A stretch of DNA of 64,000 bases from Sitta carolinensis. Lineage: Eukaryota > Chordata > Aves > Passeriformes > Sittidae. The stretch lies in NCBI GenBank assembly GCA_032173965.1, contig JAVUNC010000019.1, positions 17,104,234-17,168,233 of the forward strand, in the 5' to 3' direction. The notes beneath the pieces were generated by a model. It worked only from the letters and a program-made list of their open reading frames with translations, had not been told where the DNA came from and ran no database searches. Shown here in pieces: positions 11,497-25,428 of this stretch; position 1 is the stretch's first letter; each line of letters starts with the position of its first letter. A program made the translations under genes and the position numbers.

Positions 11497-14400
11497 ACGT
11501 GGTAAGATGTTAGGTACAATGAACCAAATTTAACATAGAGAACTGCACATTCCTCTGTTTTTCCACCAGTAATAACCTGCTCATGGCTCTGCAATCACTA
11601 TGGTACATTATCTGTTTATAATCTCATCAGTTTTGAATAGGAAACATGCATTTGAGAATTAATACCCTTTCTGATGATACAGCTTCATATCTGCTAATGA
11701 AACACCAGCCTAAAAGCTGTTTTCAAAGCTCCACAAATATTACATCTAATCTACTATGCAAACATCCATCTTGGAACCCTGACAACAAGGAACTAACTTT
11801 TAATGCTTTCATAACATTTGCAAGTTGGAAAAAAAAATGTTATCCGTCAACAGGATCCTCCTCTTTATGGAAATTAAATGCCAAAAGCAAATATGGAATT
11901 CCCTCACGTGTTCCTGCTGTTTTCTTCAGTTTTCCCATAGAGTTTAAAAAAAAAAAAAGAGAAGCCTACGCATGGATTTTAAATAAATAAGAAAACATGC
12001 ACTGCAGAAGGAAAAAAGCTATATATATCTACCACTTTTTAAGGTTCTAGATTTTATGGCTGAGGTTCACTGACAAAACTAATACAGCACTTTAGGTGAG
12101 ACAAGCTTACAGTTATTAATCACACAGTAAGAAAATGAGAAGAGCTGAAAAGAAAACAGACAAGCTTTGGACACAGAACCATGATTTTAGGACTGAAACA
12201 GAAATAGCAAAGTTGAAGCTAGAGAGATTTTTTTTCCCCTTTATCTTCTGATCTTTCTGACAACATTTGCAGCCGCCCCCCCACAGTCCCAGGGATGAAA
12301 AAAGCAATTCTCCAGAGCATCAAAAACAGATGAACAGAAGAATGTTCTGGCTTAACTGCTGGAGCTCTTCTGTGATTAACCACCAATCCAGCTTGATGGA
12401 AATTAATTTCCAGTCATTACTACTAAGTATCACTAGGTAAGGCAGCTTTTCTCTCCTCTTCCCAAGCTTTTTATGTGTAAGACCCTGGTGCTCTCACTGC
12501 ACCTTCCACTCTCCCAAACATCTCTCTCCTATAAGAACCAGAGACCTTTCTGTCTGCAGGTTATGAAGCACCTTCAAGGCCCTTAATGTGGAAAGAATTA
12601 TAGCAGTAACTTTTTTTACTAACTTTGGGGTTGTTTCAATGCAGAAGCAAAACACTTGTTTTTATAAGCTGAAGGACACACAGACATATCAAGATGTTTT
12701 ATGCTGCTACATCGAAATGCAAATGAAACATCACAATTAAAACCACTCCTTTCTTAAGAGTATGTAAAGAACTGGCAACTTTTTAGTCTTTGCTATTGTC
12801 TGTGACACAGGCAATACAAAAATCTCAGACCTACTGATTTACTCAGTCCTGAAAGTGAAAACTCCTGCAGTGAATGAGCAGCGTTATGGTGGCAAGCAGA
12901 GCCGATGGAAAAAAAAACCCCAAAGCTTCAAAGTATCAGATATCAACTTACAGGGCCCTGTTCTAAAATGATGGGATGGCTGCAGAGCGTGGGAAAAATG
13001 CTTGTGTGTTGGCTGCACCTGCAGGACTCTGCATGCAGACGTTCCTGCTGAGGGTAAACAAGGAGTCAGCCATGCAGCTCTTTGCAGACTGTGCACTGCC
13101 AAACATCCACGTCCATGCAGCAAAGCCGGCCTTGAAGGGCACAGCATTCACATCCTGGCAGTGAAAAAGTGAAATGATGAGCCTCCTACTGTGAGACATC
13201 CACCAGTAGAAGTCTCAGCCTTCCTTCCTAGACCAATTAACCCTGGCGACCGAGATTCATGGCAAGTGGGTTGATGTTCCTTTTAACTCGGTGCTTTGTG
13301 CATCTGCCTTTGCAGTTTTGGGGAAAGAGAAATCAGTTGTTAAAAACAAGAAGCAGCATTGAAGGGTTTGCAAAGTATGACCTGGGCACAGGGTTTTCCT
13401 CTCTTTTCCTTTTTTTCTGTCCAAGATCAGCTGCTCCTAACCATGGGTGGGGTCTCCCAATCCACAGGGTGTACTTGTGTACCTGTACCTACAAAAGGCT
13501 CTTTCATTGCCAAAACCACTGGCACAATGGGCAAAGAGAAGGGCTGACAGGTCATCAGAAAATAAAGAGGTAGAAGCAGACATCTGACTTTTCTTTTTTT
13601 AAAGCAAAGTATAAACCCCCCCAGCAATATTAAAAAAGATGTTATGCACTGCTGCAAGCTTAGTGATTCTTATCTCTGTGTTTGTCAGACCTTTACTTTA
13701 TATTTGGTTAAGTAAACTTTGTATTTGGTCAAGTAAACTCAGCATACCAAAACATTGCCAAACATGGTTAGACAGTAACAGAACCCAGTCAAAAGGCATT
13801 GTTTGAAGAGAGAAATTTAGATGGATGGGAGGATACTTGCATATAACACATCAATCAATTATGCAACCGTCTGCATGACTCAGTAGATGTGAAAGATTAC
13901 TCTCCTGAAGGAACGTGCTTAAAAACATATGGAACAATAATATTTCGTGGTAACTTCCCTCTACTCTGAACTTTCTCTGTCCATTTAACAAACATAAAGG
14001 TGCTTCAACACTGTTATGGATTACAGAACATTTCATTAAACCTTAATCTCTCACAGGAAATAGCAAGAACAAGATCACAGCCTGCAGTTGTTACACCCAG
14101 GCTTCGCTTCCCACACTGAGATAACTCCTGCTCTCCGTGTATGAAAATTGCTAACCTGCTATGCCCAGACCTGTAAAAAGCTTGTATTGCTTCATAGGAC
14201 ATAATCCCTTAACACATATTCCCCTTTTTTGACATCAAGTAATACACAAGAGCTGCCACCCTCCAGGTAATCATCAGGCACTTAGAACTGCATTGCTGTA
14301 GAACAGTCACACAGGGGCAGATTACAGACAGGGGCAGATTTTCAAAATGGCCCAATATTGCAGGCTTCAAAAGAATTTCACTCCTTTTCAGGCTCATGAT

Positions 14401-15834
14401 GAAGTGTGTGAACTTTCAAGCGCTCAGCACCCAGTGAGAACAAACAGTCCTGTTTGTATCACTTGTACAGCAATTGGCCATTTCTCTGAGGACATTATCA
14501 AAAGCTGTTCCAGCTTTGTTCTTTTCAACAGCGTTGCTGCCTAATGGCACCAAACATTTCCTGCAAAATAAAGATAGGCCTACTTAGCTTTTCAAAATAA
14601 TCAATTTGCAAAACTGGGGCAGGGAACATGTGGAATGCATTAACTTGTCCTGATTTTCAGGAGGAGCTGTCAGTCCATTTGTATCAGAGTAGGCCATTCT
14701 CGTGCTGCGAAAGCTTTGCATTTCAGGAATTCAGAAATTGGCCTGGGGGAAAAAAATAAGTCCTTTTCTGCTGAACTTAGACATAAAAGGATCCAAGCTC
14801 AGAGGTGCTTTGCTTTCTAAAAAAAAAAAAAACCAACAAAGTTCTCTGAAATGTGAGTACATTTTGATAACTTGTGCAAGTCATAAAAGTGAGTTTCCAT
14901 AGTCTGGCTCCCCTCTACACTAAAGTTGTTTCTGTTACAATTACAGTAAAGAAACAAGAGCCAAGTTTGCTGACTGAAGCACAGGAGATGCTCCAAAAAA
15001 GACTGTTTTCTTAATAATCTCCTGACAAAACCAGGGAAAGCAGAGATTTGCCATTGTTTACCATCATTACTGTTATTCTGACTGTTCTTCAATAAATATG
15101 ACCTCCTTTCTACAGGGAGCTGCTTCTATAGAGGCAACAAGTGCTTTAGTAATAAAACCGAATTCAACCTATGCATAAAAACCTTAAAACTTTCTCCCTC
15201 CATTTATCTTATTTTGAAAAAGTCTTTTTCCCTCCATACTCTGCCAAATTCAAGTACTGCTCCTTGACTTCTATTTTGGCACACATCTTTGTAAGAATCC
15301 CTTAAACAATGAATAGCAAAACCACAGTTGTGGAACTGGAACACACACTAGGTAATAACTGGGAAGCAGCAGTGCTTGCAGAGCCTGATTCCCAGTCAGG
15401 AATTGCTAAAAAGCTATGGAATTTCAGTGGTATCAAGGCACCTTCAGGTCTCCTAATGTCTCCTAATCCCTACCACTGTAAAAGTACTGTGCAAAAATAC
15501 CTTCATTATTAACACATTCAGTTCCTTGGGCAGCCATCTCTCTGCAGTGGAGTGGGGTTTTACTCTCTATAAAACTGCAAGTAATGGGAACAATTTTCAA
15601 ATTCCTAAGGGTCAAATTTTAGCTTGAAATTATGCCTCTGTTAACCTTTTGTATTTTCCTGCTTTGCCACTTTTCCATTGTCTTTGCCCTACTGTACTTC
15701 ACGGCAGCTCCTACATTTCAGAAAACTCAGCAGAGCTGCAATTTATTCCAGTTCTAATACTCATCCATTGCAAATACACTCACAAGGAAATCTGGGCATC
15801 ACCCTTAAGGCAATTGAGAGCAGACAGAAAATGC
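11497..15834. other. Unique DNA, no gene seen
   Basis: No recognisable gene or interspersed repeat. Small local features only: an 18-bp direct repeat with one mismatch at 13701-13718 and 13722-13739, a GGGGCAGATT direct repeat near 14315 and 14332, and an A run at about 14820-14832. ORFs of 60-115 codons are scattered over both strands without family resemblance. The region around 12960-13570 is somewhat richer in GC, but no exon could be defined. Confidence 0.55.
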
Positions 15835-15874
15835 CAGGGTTTAATAAAGTAATACAGGGTTTAATAAAGTAATA
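15835..15874. repeat. Perfect 20-bp tandem duplication
   Basis: CAGGGTTTAATAAAGTAATA occurs twice without change, head to tail. It lies about 50 bp upstream of the 5' truncation point of the plus-strand CR1. The absence of differences implies a recent slippage or repair event. Confidence 0.95.
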
Positions 15875-15921
15875 GGATAATGCTTAAAATATGCAGGTGA
15901 GGAGAACAGCAATAGGAGCTC

Positions 15922-16163
15922 TAACACAGTCTCAAGCTGCACCAAGGAAGTATAGGTTGGATATTAGGAAGAAGTTTTTCACAGAAAGCGTGATCAAGTA
16001 CTGGAATGTTCTGCCCGGGGAGGTGGTGGAGCCACCATCCCTGGATGTGTTTATAAACAGACTGGCTGTGGCTCTGGTGCCAGGGTCTGGTTGAGGTGTT
16101 AGGGCTGGGTTGGACTCGATGATCCTGGAGGTCTCTTCCAACCTGGTGATTCTGTGAATCCTG
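15922..16163 (+). mobile_element. CR1 LINE 3'-end fragment
   Basis: This is a clear avian CR1 3' end. In order, it holds the 'acagtctcaagctgcacca' block, 'taggttggatattaggaaga', 'tggaatgttctgcccgggga', a terminal UTR block with TTGGACTCGATGATCCTGGA, and the short tail repeat TTCTGTGAATCCTGT. The copy is truncated at its 5' side to about 240 bp and has no intact reverse transcriptase. It is better preserved than the other two CR1 fragments in the window. Confidence 0.95.
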
Positions 16164-19100
16164 TAACAGATGGTATATGAGGCAGTCCTGAAATCATCCC
16201 TTACACGACACTGAAAGCATGACTTCAGCTCGCATTCAGCACAAATCACAACAAACTACAACCCATCAAGAAAACGGGCTTCACTCTTCTGTGAGTTTAC
16301 AAAAATGCAGACTTGACTTCTCCACTACAACATTATAGCCTTGTTTTCTAGCAAACTGCACTCAGATGTTGCTCCTCTGACATCATTAATCTCCATGGAA
16401 ACCTTAGAATAACTGTTGGCCTGAAATAGGTTCTGTCATCTCAGATCAACTCAAAAGTAGTCCAGCAAAAGATCTTATATCTCATTTTTTTGGCTGTACA
16501 TTCTTACCAGCACAGCTGAAGAGTTACAATTCCTGCAGCCACTCAGAAATAGAGCTTTCATTCCTAACAATCAGAACATACATAAAGTGAACTATTTTTC
16601 CAGCTGAGGCTGAGACACAGAGATTCAAAGATTACCTACTTCTAGAGTAAGATATAGACTTGAAAAAAAAAAAAAAAAACAAACCCAAATGATGTGTCTG
16701 CATGGAATTTTCCAAGATGATTAAAGCTAGGAGACCAGGCTCCTAAAAATCCTCTAGATCTGTGTGCAGCATTATCCCCTTACAAGAAGAGAGCAGAGCA
16801 AAGCCAAGAGATTTCTCTAAAGGTATTTATTAAAATTTGCTTTGGAGAGAAACTGTTTTAAATGTCTGTTTCAAGTGGAATGAAACTCGATGGGTCATGT
16901 TGGGTTTTTCTTTCTCCTTCTCCATACCAATGAAGCCACTCTGTGATTATTGTCCCCAGCACTGGGTCAGGAAAGTTCCCCAGAGATGTTCTACCCAGCT
17001 AACAGGTCCTCTGCAAAAGAGTTTTGTGCAAAAGAGTTTAAACTGACTCAGAGATTCACTAAATGTCAGGAAAACTGTTTTCTTGGCAAGAAGCCCTGTG
17101 CACAAATTGGTTCTACAAGGAAAACATGCTGCCTGGGTATCTACAAATGCAGAATATGTTATACAGATATATAAATAATTTGGCTTCTTGTAGACCAAAA
17201 CTAAGAAAGTAACCAGGAAAAAGGAAATTTGAGGCTTGCACAGTTGTGTCACACTGCACTAAAGCTGGCTTTATTGAATGTAAATCAGTCATTGCTATGA
17301 ATTTCTAAAGCTAATTAACAAATTGCTGTATAAATTTTTCTGAGTTGCAAGAAATAAAGAGGCAAAAGAAAACAAGGGGGGAATTAAAATAGTATATAAA
17401 GATTTGTACTTATTCATTTTCAACAGTATTGAAAAGAGTCGCCTCCACTTACAGCTGCAAGTACTTATGATATTTCCAGAAAAAATAAAAAACCAAACAA
17501 GAAATCTTTAATTTCTCAGGTCTGATCTTTCCAACTTTAACTCTTAATAGTAATTCCATGATCACAGTTTATTTCTGTTCTGGTAGAAACTTTCTTTTGT
17601 TGCATCTTTGTCCACTTTCAAAGCAAATGAAGTCCTGGGGCTCTCTGTATGGCTGGGTTATTTTAGCTACTGCTGTCATATGGTAGAATGGAAATTTCTT
17701 AGCATGGGGTTGTTGTTACCAGCTTCAGTAACCCTGCTGATGGCAAATATCACCCAGGTACACTGTTGAGTCTGGGGTTTTTTGTTTTATCTCAGCAGCA
17801 ATTAGATGTGTGCTCGGCAGTACTGGCTGAACTTGGCTGGGGAATTACTGATACCATCTACACTGAATTTAGGAGTTCATTCGTTAATGAGTAAGCTGCT
17901 AAGTGAAACTCAGAGGTCCACGGTGCAGAGAAGTCCACATCAGTTGCTAAGACAACACAAATACACCCCTGGACTGGGCCCTTTGACGTGTTCAAAGCCA
18001 AACACCCCAATTTTGACCCTTCTCCAAACAACAAGCAGAATTAACAAGGCAGCTGCATGGTGGCATCCTTGCTGCTGAAGTCCTGCGAGAGGCAAATTCA
18101 TCCGAACCTAAAGCCTGAATGATGCCAGCATGTGAATGATGCATTACAAGCCTGGCACAGCAGGCTCTCACCTTTCTCTCACTGTGGGGGAACAAAATCC
18201 TCTCCCCTGTCTTTGTGCTCACTGTTCATTACAGGGATAGAGTCAACAGGATGCCAACAAGCAGAGCCTGTCTAATATAAGAGAGGAAAGCAAATGCTTG
18301 ACAGCCACATCTTTTGCTCCCACTGCGAGGTCCTTGTAGTTTGATGTGTGCTGTGCCTTATACCCACTTGCCTACAATGTAACAACACCTGCACAGTTTG
18401 GATTACTGCCTCAAAAAGAAGGGAAACAACCAACACTGGGTTTTAACTGATGAAGAAGTACAGTCAAAGACTCTTCTAGCAATGAGGTGAGACCCAGGGG
18501 ACCATACCTGCTCTTCTCAGAATATTCTTCTGCAGTTTGCTTCTTAGGAGCTTTGAGCTATAAGCAGTATTTTGGTGTAAAATGCTTTCCTTGATGAGTT
18601 TTCATTGTGTCATCAACTTATTCAATTCATAAGAACAAGCTCTAAATAACAGGAAGCCAAGCTGACAGATACCTAATCTAATCTGCTAGCTCTGACTAAA
18701 ATGTCACCCCTGGAACCCAGGCATGGGTGTCCAAAGAGACAGCAGGATTGCTGCCTACACCTGCTGCTGTGCATTTTCTTCCAGGTCTCCACTTTATGAT
18801 GGCCCCCAAACTATGGAATCACAGTGCAACATGAGAATACCACAAGAATGACTCAGTAAATTAGCTTAGAGCTAAAGCAATAAATTGCTGTTTGTGGGAG
18901 ATTTTTCTGCCTAATTCTGAAAGTCTGGCCCACCTTCCTTTTCTCTGGCTCCTGCCTCTGAGAGTAAGAAGTTATCAAGCCCTAATAATCCTGCTGCTCA
19001 CATGAAGGGGAAATTGCTTGGTTCTTTCTCCCAGAGAGGCTTTTATGAAACATTCAGGCTTCACCAGCTCAGCAAATAAAATACAAAACACTGCCTGTAG

Positions 19101-20640
19101 CAGAGAACATCAAGGTATGAAATACTTGAAGAACAAAATGAAAGGGCAAGTAATTTCTTTTTTTTTAACTGATGTTAAGTTTCACAAAGGGGGTCCTCAA
19201 GTTTTTGTAAAAGACAACATGTCCTGGTTGCTTCTTGTTATTCATCTTCCCCACAATAAAGTGTCTCCTTCTGGTCTTACAACAATTAACTCTAACAAAC
19301 AGAAGCAGCAGGGAGAACAAGGAAAGAAAGAAATCCACAAAAGACAGCTGAGCTTCCAAGCATTTATGAAACAGATTGAGGACCAAAAGAGGCAACATCT
19401 GACAAAGGTGACATATTATCCTTTCGAGGCAAAAGCTCAGGCTGTACCAGCAGCCTGACGTGGCAAAGCAGCTCACACTGAAGCACCACAGCAAGTACCA
19501 AAACAAGGAGTTTATTAATTGCTGTAAAGTCACTGTGTCTTTTTATTATACAAAAAGCACCAGACAACAACAGCTGAAATGTTTTAAGTAAAGTCAAAAT
19601 TTTTTAGAAATTGCTTACTGAATATGAGCTCTCATTCCCAGTATTTCCAGCAAGTTCCTGTGGTAAACAGATCTCCTCATCCACTGTGTAGCCTAGTGTA
19701 CTTAATTAAAATAAGAAAAGTTCTCTATTACCTGTTATTTCAAGTGCAGCTTTTACTTTCAGGACTGCTGTGAGAAAAATTGGACTCAAAGAGAGGATCA
19801 AACAAGCTTCCAAGCTATATATAAAATATGGAAAGCCAGCAAGGCCATTGTAAGGTTTAATTACAGAAAGCAAATGCAGTTTATGAAGATGAGCCTTCAT
19901 GGGCCACAGAATCTTATTACAGGTCAAGCAGTGAACTCCAGTGCTGAAGTTTGGATTGGTTTTAAATTAATGCTTATTTATACTTCTTAAAGAGCACCTT
20001 AAAACCAAGTCTGAACACAAGCTAATAATTTAATTTTTTTTTTAATTTTGAAGCTTCAATAATTGGAGACTCATTTTCTTTTAGGGTACACACACACCCC
20101 TAAGCATCCATATGCACCAAACCATCACTGCGGCTCTGTAACATTGCAAATACTTTTTGAATTCCAGGACAGCCTGGATATTACTGTTCTGCTATAGCCA
20201 TATACTTCCTTATCCACTTAATTTCTGAGCAGCATGTATTCTCCTTGGCCTCATATGAATGCCAAAAATGACTTGTGTTGCTGTTTGTCAGTTGCCATGC
20301 TATTGTCTACTATTTCAACCCTTGGGAATACAAAATCCACCCACAATTTCTCAAGTTTGCATTAGTAAATTCTGCCCAGCACTAGCTTTATTTTCAGGGA
20401 AACAGTAATATTTTTCAAATATTCTAATCACTGGTTATTACTAGTAACAAACAGAGTCAGTTCAGGGATAATCAGTGACACTTGAAGGACAAGAAAGGAC
20501 AAAGGGGAAAGCCAAGATGCAGCAATACTCTGTTATATCCACAGAGAATATGGAGCTGAGAGTGTGAGGTGAGAGAATGGGAGTTGTTTGGCCTGGAGCT
20601 AAACCCATTTTATGGGTGCCAAAGGCAATTCCAGGTAATC
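16164..20640. other. Unique DNA, no gene seen
   Basis: No recognisable gene or interspersed repeat. A 17-base A run sits at 16663-16679. A plus-strand open frame at 19018-19458 (146 codons, no ATG at its start) is Lys/Gln-rich in its second half and matches no family I recognise. The opposite strand is also open there, which suggests chance. A short direct repeat of GCAAAAGAGTTT occurs near 17020. Confidence 0.55.
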
Positions 20641-20656
20641 CCTGAACAAGGTAGCA

Positions 20657-21131
20657 CTCCCCTGTCCCTCACTGCTTTCTATGTGCACAGTACGGATTGC
20701 AGAGAAAAAGACTGAAACGTTCTCAACTGCCCTCTATGAGATTCACTTGAGTAATCCGGAGCCCCTGGTGACACTGGCACAGGAGATGACAGCCTTTGGG
20801 CAGACTGGCCACTCAGTAGTGATTGTCACACCGTTCACCACTGAACCTCACCCTCATTTCTCCAGGAGGATTCAACAGATCAGGGACGCACAACACAGAG
20901 AGGCATAAAGGAGCAAGACATCCAGAGGTGTACTACGAGGAATTGTTCATGGGAGTAGTTACTTTCCACTGGGCTTGAAAAATTGGATTTTCTGGATGAA
21001 AAGCATGTACTTCCAAGTGTGGAGCACTGATTCCAGTATCTGTTACCAGTCTGCAGGCTTTGCAGCAGTTTCCTCGGTTGCCAACATTGTGTGACACTCG
21101 TCCATGGCAACAGAGTTCAGAATTCAATAAA
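20657..21131 (+). other. Exon-like segment of unknown identity
   Basis: A pyrimidine-rich tract (20657-20681) leads to a CAG splice-acceptor-like site at 20688-20690. An open frame of 72 codons follows and ends in TAA at 20908, with an AATAAA signal at 21126-21131. These are the parts of a terminal coding exon in the right order. The peptide has a region of alternating hydrophobic residues (VVIVTPF) and an Arg/Gln-rich end, and no family is recognised. An ATG at 20681 also opens the frame. It may equally be coincidence, since each signal is common by chance. Confidence 0.2.
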
Positions 21132-24100
21132 GAAGAAGTCTCCCATTTAGTGAGAACAAGGACTAGGTGGAGCATTTTGCTGATCTTTTTGTTGGCCTGG
21201 GTTTGCCATGACAATTGCTGAGGTTGGCATGGACCTAACCAGAGCTAGGCAAGTTAAACCACACTTTGGGAGTGCTTCTGAAATCCAAGAGCTGCCTAGG
21301 CAGCCTTGCTGTACAGAAGCAGTTTCTAACTGCCACTCCCCAAAGTTCCTCTTCACAAGCTGGTCATTTATACATCATGACTCCAACTGTTCCCTCACAA
21401 ACTGAGCAGGTCTAATTGTGGAAATAATGCTGCTATCTGTGAATTTTCCAGTTTCCCAGCAGCAACAACCCAAGCCCCACATGCTTCAGTTGCTCCCCAC
21501 TGTTCCCCAAGCTTTCTCCTCAGTTTTCTTTTGGGTCTTGGCTGTCTCATGCCATTGGATCAGGTAACAAAAACTTCAGTGGCACTCCCAGCTCCCTGAC
21601 CTCCCCTCTAACACCAGCAAGTTGTTCCTGTCTCTGCAATAGACAGGATACTCCACCAGTGACTACACCACAGTACAAAAAAAAACCCACTCACAATTGG
21701 TTGAAAGCCATACAATAGCAGACTGAGAGTTTAAACTGAGGCATTGAGAGAGACTCCATTAGCCCCACCTTTGCAAATGCTACTCAACTGTGATGTCTAG
21801 TTCATGAGCAAGCAACGGTCAAAGGAGCTCTGGACTGGGTGGATAAACAGTGGCCTAATTAGACTGATGTGCTGGGAAACCCTTCCGTGAAGCAACAAAA
21901 CAAGATGGTCAGTAAGAGACCTGGTGTTATCTGCTAGATCTCACTATTGCAAAAACACCCCTCCCATAGTCCACAAAAGTACAGCAGCCAGACAAACACT
22001 TCAGAACAGGATTTGGTTACGCCACTGCTAAATCCTTCATGGGAAATGTTTTGCACAGAGGAGGATCAGCTGGAGCTGGGGTGTTGGAAGCTCTAGATGA
22101 AGCATCCCATTCCCCACTGCACCACGCCAGGACAGCTTTTAACATTCACAAAGCATCCTGAATGATTAATAATCATCACAAAGGAGCAGCTGAACAGTGC
22201 TGCCACATTTATATCTTCCCAGAATAAATGCTAACTGATATTAATTGTGTTTCGTGTCTTCCTTAGACGAGCAACATAAACTTGGGAAGATTTCACTGCA
22301 GAATGAGTAAGAGATGAGCTCCAGTAGCACGGGAGTGCTATCGCAGGAGTACAGCATGAGGGCTACAAAATACAAGGATAATGATCCCCTGCACATCCAT
22401 TCATAAGGTTTCTAAACATCCCACCTGCCACTGGCCAGGCTTCACCCTCTTGCAGCTCAGATGTTTAGCAAGGACATGTTAGTACCACTGTCAGGCCACA
22501 TGCCATTCTGTCTGGCACTGGACCAAAACAGAGCCCAAGTTATTCCACAATCCAAAGAGCTCATGGGAAGTGCTGCCACAGATACACACAGCTACACTGG
22601 GAGCTCCTTGGAAGCAGCAAGGAAATAATTCCTGCACAAGAGCCTTAAAACTGGGCCTTGCTTGCAGAAAAGAGATTTTACATGAGGCTCTGAAGAAGGA
22701 TAATGAGGCAGATCATCAGGTGCTCTGGTGGCATCTTTGGCTGCAAGAGGCCACAAAAAAATTACAAAGGTCTTGAGTGGAGAATGGAAAAAAATGAATA
22801 ACAAAGGGTTGGGCCTTGGACTGGTCAGGGGTGAGAGTATGTTACCTATTAGCAAGAGAAACAGAGCAAGGGCGACAGGAATCATGGTGAAGAGCCCTGG
22901 AAGTACAAAAGGAAAGCTGATGTTTGATGTACAAGGAGCCAGGAGAGACAGAGGCTAAAACAAATGAAACCATTTCCATTTGATGAAGTGTAGTAAGACT
23001 GCAATTATCAAGGCATGTTTGCTACAGTAAGAGGAACATAACAATTAGATGTGTGCACAGATAAGAAGACTTTTCCAGCAGATGTTGCCCATTTGCCATG
23101 CAATCCTCTCATGCAGCAGTCTTCAGTCTGCAACACAGAGTGCTGAGAAACTAATAAAATTGTCACTCAGAGAAGTGCCCTGGGGATGCTCACAGCACTT
23201 ATAGTAAATCACAGGCAAGAGGAAAGTAGCAGAGAAGTTTGGGGGAGACCAAGGAGGATAAAGAAGGTACTGAAGACCAAGAGTGCACAAAAGGTGAAAC
23301 AGCTGTTTGCTGGGCATGTGAGTTTAAGGGAAAATAGAGATTAAATATCACCAAGTGCACCAACAGTAGATGGAGCTGCAAGATAAGAGGAAAAAAACAA
23401 CCTTTAAAGGGCTAATTAAAATAGCAATTCTGAAAATGAAGGCATAAACCCCTTGCTTCATGTAAAGTCATGACAGCCAACCCACCAGCGCTGAGTTTGT
23501 AGGTGTATGACAGCCATACCGTGTCAGCAGAAGGAACTGCAGCACCTTGTCTCTCTTTTTCCTGCCCTTAGATAAAACAACACTGCCCACAGCTAGCACA
23601 GGTTAAAATCCCTGCCAGCTGGCTGCCAAGATCAGCCAAGCACCAGGCAAACACAAACTCAACCTGATTTAACAATCTCATAGAGGGGTTGCTCACATTC
23701 TCCATGCTCTGCATTCTGCATTACAACCTAACACCACCTGACATTTTTTCACAGAAGCATAGACAAAAATTTTATACTGTTTTCTGGTTCTTTTTTTAAA
23801 AAATTGAATTAGTTATCAGAAGCCTGTTGATCTCTGTTAAGAACAAGCAATACTTTGAGATAAGGGCTAAGAAACAGTAGTGATATATAAAAAGATCTGC
23901 AGAGACAACTGGTATCACTCATGGCCATAAGGAAGTCTATAAATGGACTTCACCAACACAAGCCCTACCTCATATCCAGAGTCCAAACAAAGCTGGACAA
24001 CTCTAATAACTCCAGGTGGAACTATGACTTTTACTTGAAACTTTTCTGTAAACAGGAAAAAAACATACTCTGGTCCTGCCTAAAATGGATTCCTGTATCA

Positions 24101-25092
24101 GGCAACACGCAGTGAGCCTGTCAAGCATAGGAACAGGTTCATTTGTCAGAGATCTAAAAACTGTTCTAGAACAGGCTTTGACATCTCATTCTTCTGTGAA
24201 CATCCTCTGAAGAAGAAAGTTCAGGATTACATGAAATTTAGGCACAAAAATGGAATAGCTTCTCGCCTTGTTCACTGAAGAAAGATCCCAGTAACATTCC
24301 TGTGAGAACAAGCAACAAAAGGGACATTTTAAATAAACTTTAATTCTTTTTTCCTCCCACAGCTTTACAAGTCATCTCCAGCCACCTTTTTACAAGGAAA
24401 GAACTGGACTCTCCAATGCAACGCAGCAAATACTTTTGGAGCAAGACCACACACATGATGAAGCGACGTTATCAGAGCTATTTTTCAGAGACCTGGAAAA
24501 GAGCCTATGTCCAAAAGCTTAATGGCTGCTTTCAGCAGTGAGCCTGATAAAAGATATCATCTGCTTTTACTAGTCTTGCTTCCTAAGTTAAAGAAAAACC
24601 CAAAAACCAAAAACTATATATAAGCAGCTGATTTGCAACATTTACTAACAATTGACAAGAGGTGGCACTGAGGCCTCACTCTATCACATGGTGCTAATTG
24701 GAGTCCAGAGCCTCCTTAAGCTATCAAATGGATTGTCAAATGGGAATTCTGTGCATACTTACAGGATAATACATCAAAGTATATGATTAATTTTATCAAC
24801 AAAAACAGGCTTGAAGTACGGGGTGAGTTTCAGTTTGCGGTCACAGAATGAGTGTACAATCCCACAGCTGGCCTGCTGCACATCAGGCAATCCATTTCTC
24901 TTAGTTTTGTGAAGCTGAGCTTTAAACCACGTTGAGCAATTTATAAATCACCACACTGAAACCTGCTGATTACACCATGCATGCCAGGACTCAACTAATT
25001 TCCAGACACAGTGGAAACCACAGAATGGTTCTTGGGCCCTTCAGACTATTAAGATATATGCTAATTAATTGCTACTTGATAGTAATGTATAG
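21132..25092. other. Unique DNA, no gene seen
   Basis: No recognisable gene, RNA or transposon. Purine-rich patches occur around 22690-22950. Open frames are below 100 codons. A pyrimidine-rich acceptor-like site is visible near 23550-23571, but no extended open frame follows. Confidence 0.55.
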
Positions 25093-25428
25093 CTAAATGT
25101 AAATTACAACATGGAAGAGCTGTTTAAGCCCTTTGTTATTTAAAACAATGTTACCTATTATCTTTTTCAAACCAGCATCACAGCAAAGCCACAAACGGCA
25201 CCAACAATCATGCTGATCACAGGGAAAAAAACCACTACCAGTGCCAGTGGCGGGGTTTTTTGCTACTACTGCTTCCAGTGTGGCACCTGAGCAACAGAGG
25301 GCATGAGACAGCACAGGATCCATCCCCACTGCCACCTGAGCACAGATTAAAATCAAGCTACCCACCCCTGACAGGCACAGAATAAATCCCCTCTGGCCAT
25401 TGCTGTACCAGGGACAAGACACACACAC
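25093..25428 (-). other. Minus-strand open frame of unknown identity
   Basis: A 111-codon frame is open on the minus strand and Cys-rich in its second half. In an adjacent minus frame, 28 codons before a TGA (about 25175-25258) encode a strongly hydrophobic segment with the look of a transmembrane helix (VVVFFPVISMIVGAVCGFAV). Two in-frame TAG codons precede that segment, so it cannot be part of one long exon. I do not recognise the sequence. It could be the remains of a decayed exon or a chance run. Confidence 0.12.

Noticed and set aside
19018..19458. 146-codon plus-strand ORF with a Lys/Gln-rich second half
   Set aside because: It opens without an ATG, the opposite strand is open over much of the same stretch, no splice or polyA context is clear and no family is recognised.
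25010..25045. CACAGAATGGTTCTTGGGCCC as a minus-strand CR1 tail
   Set aside because: The match to the CR1 terminus is only about 15 bp and nothing upstream continues it.
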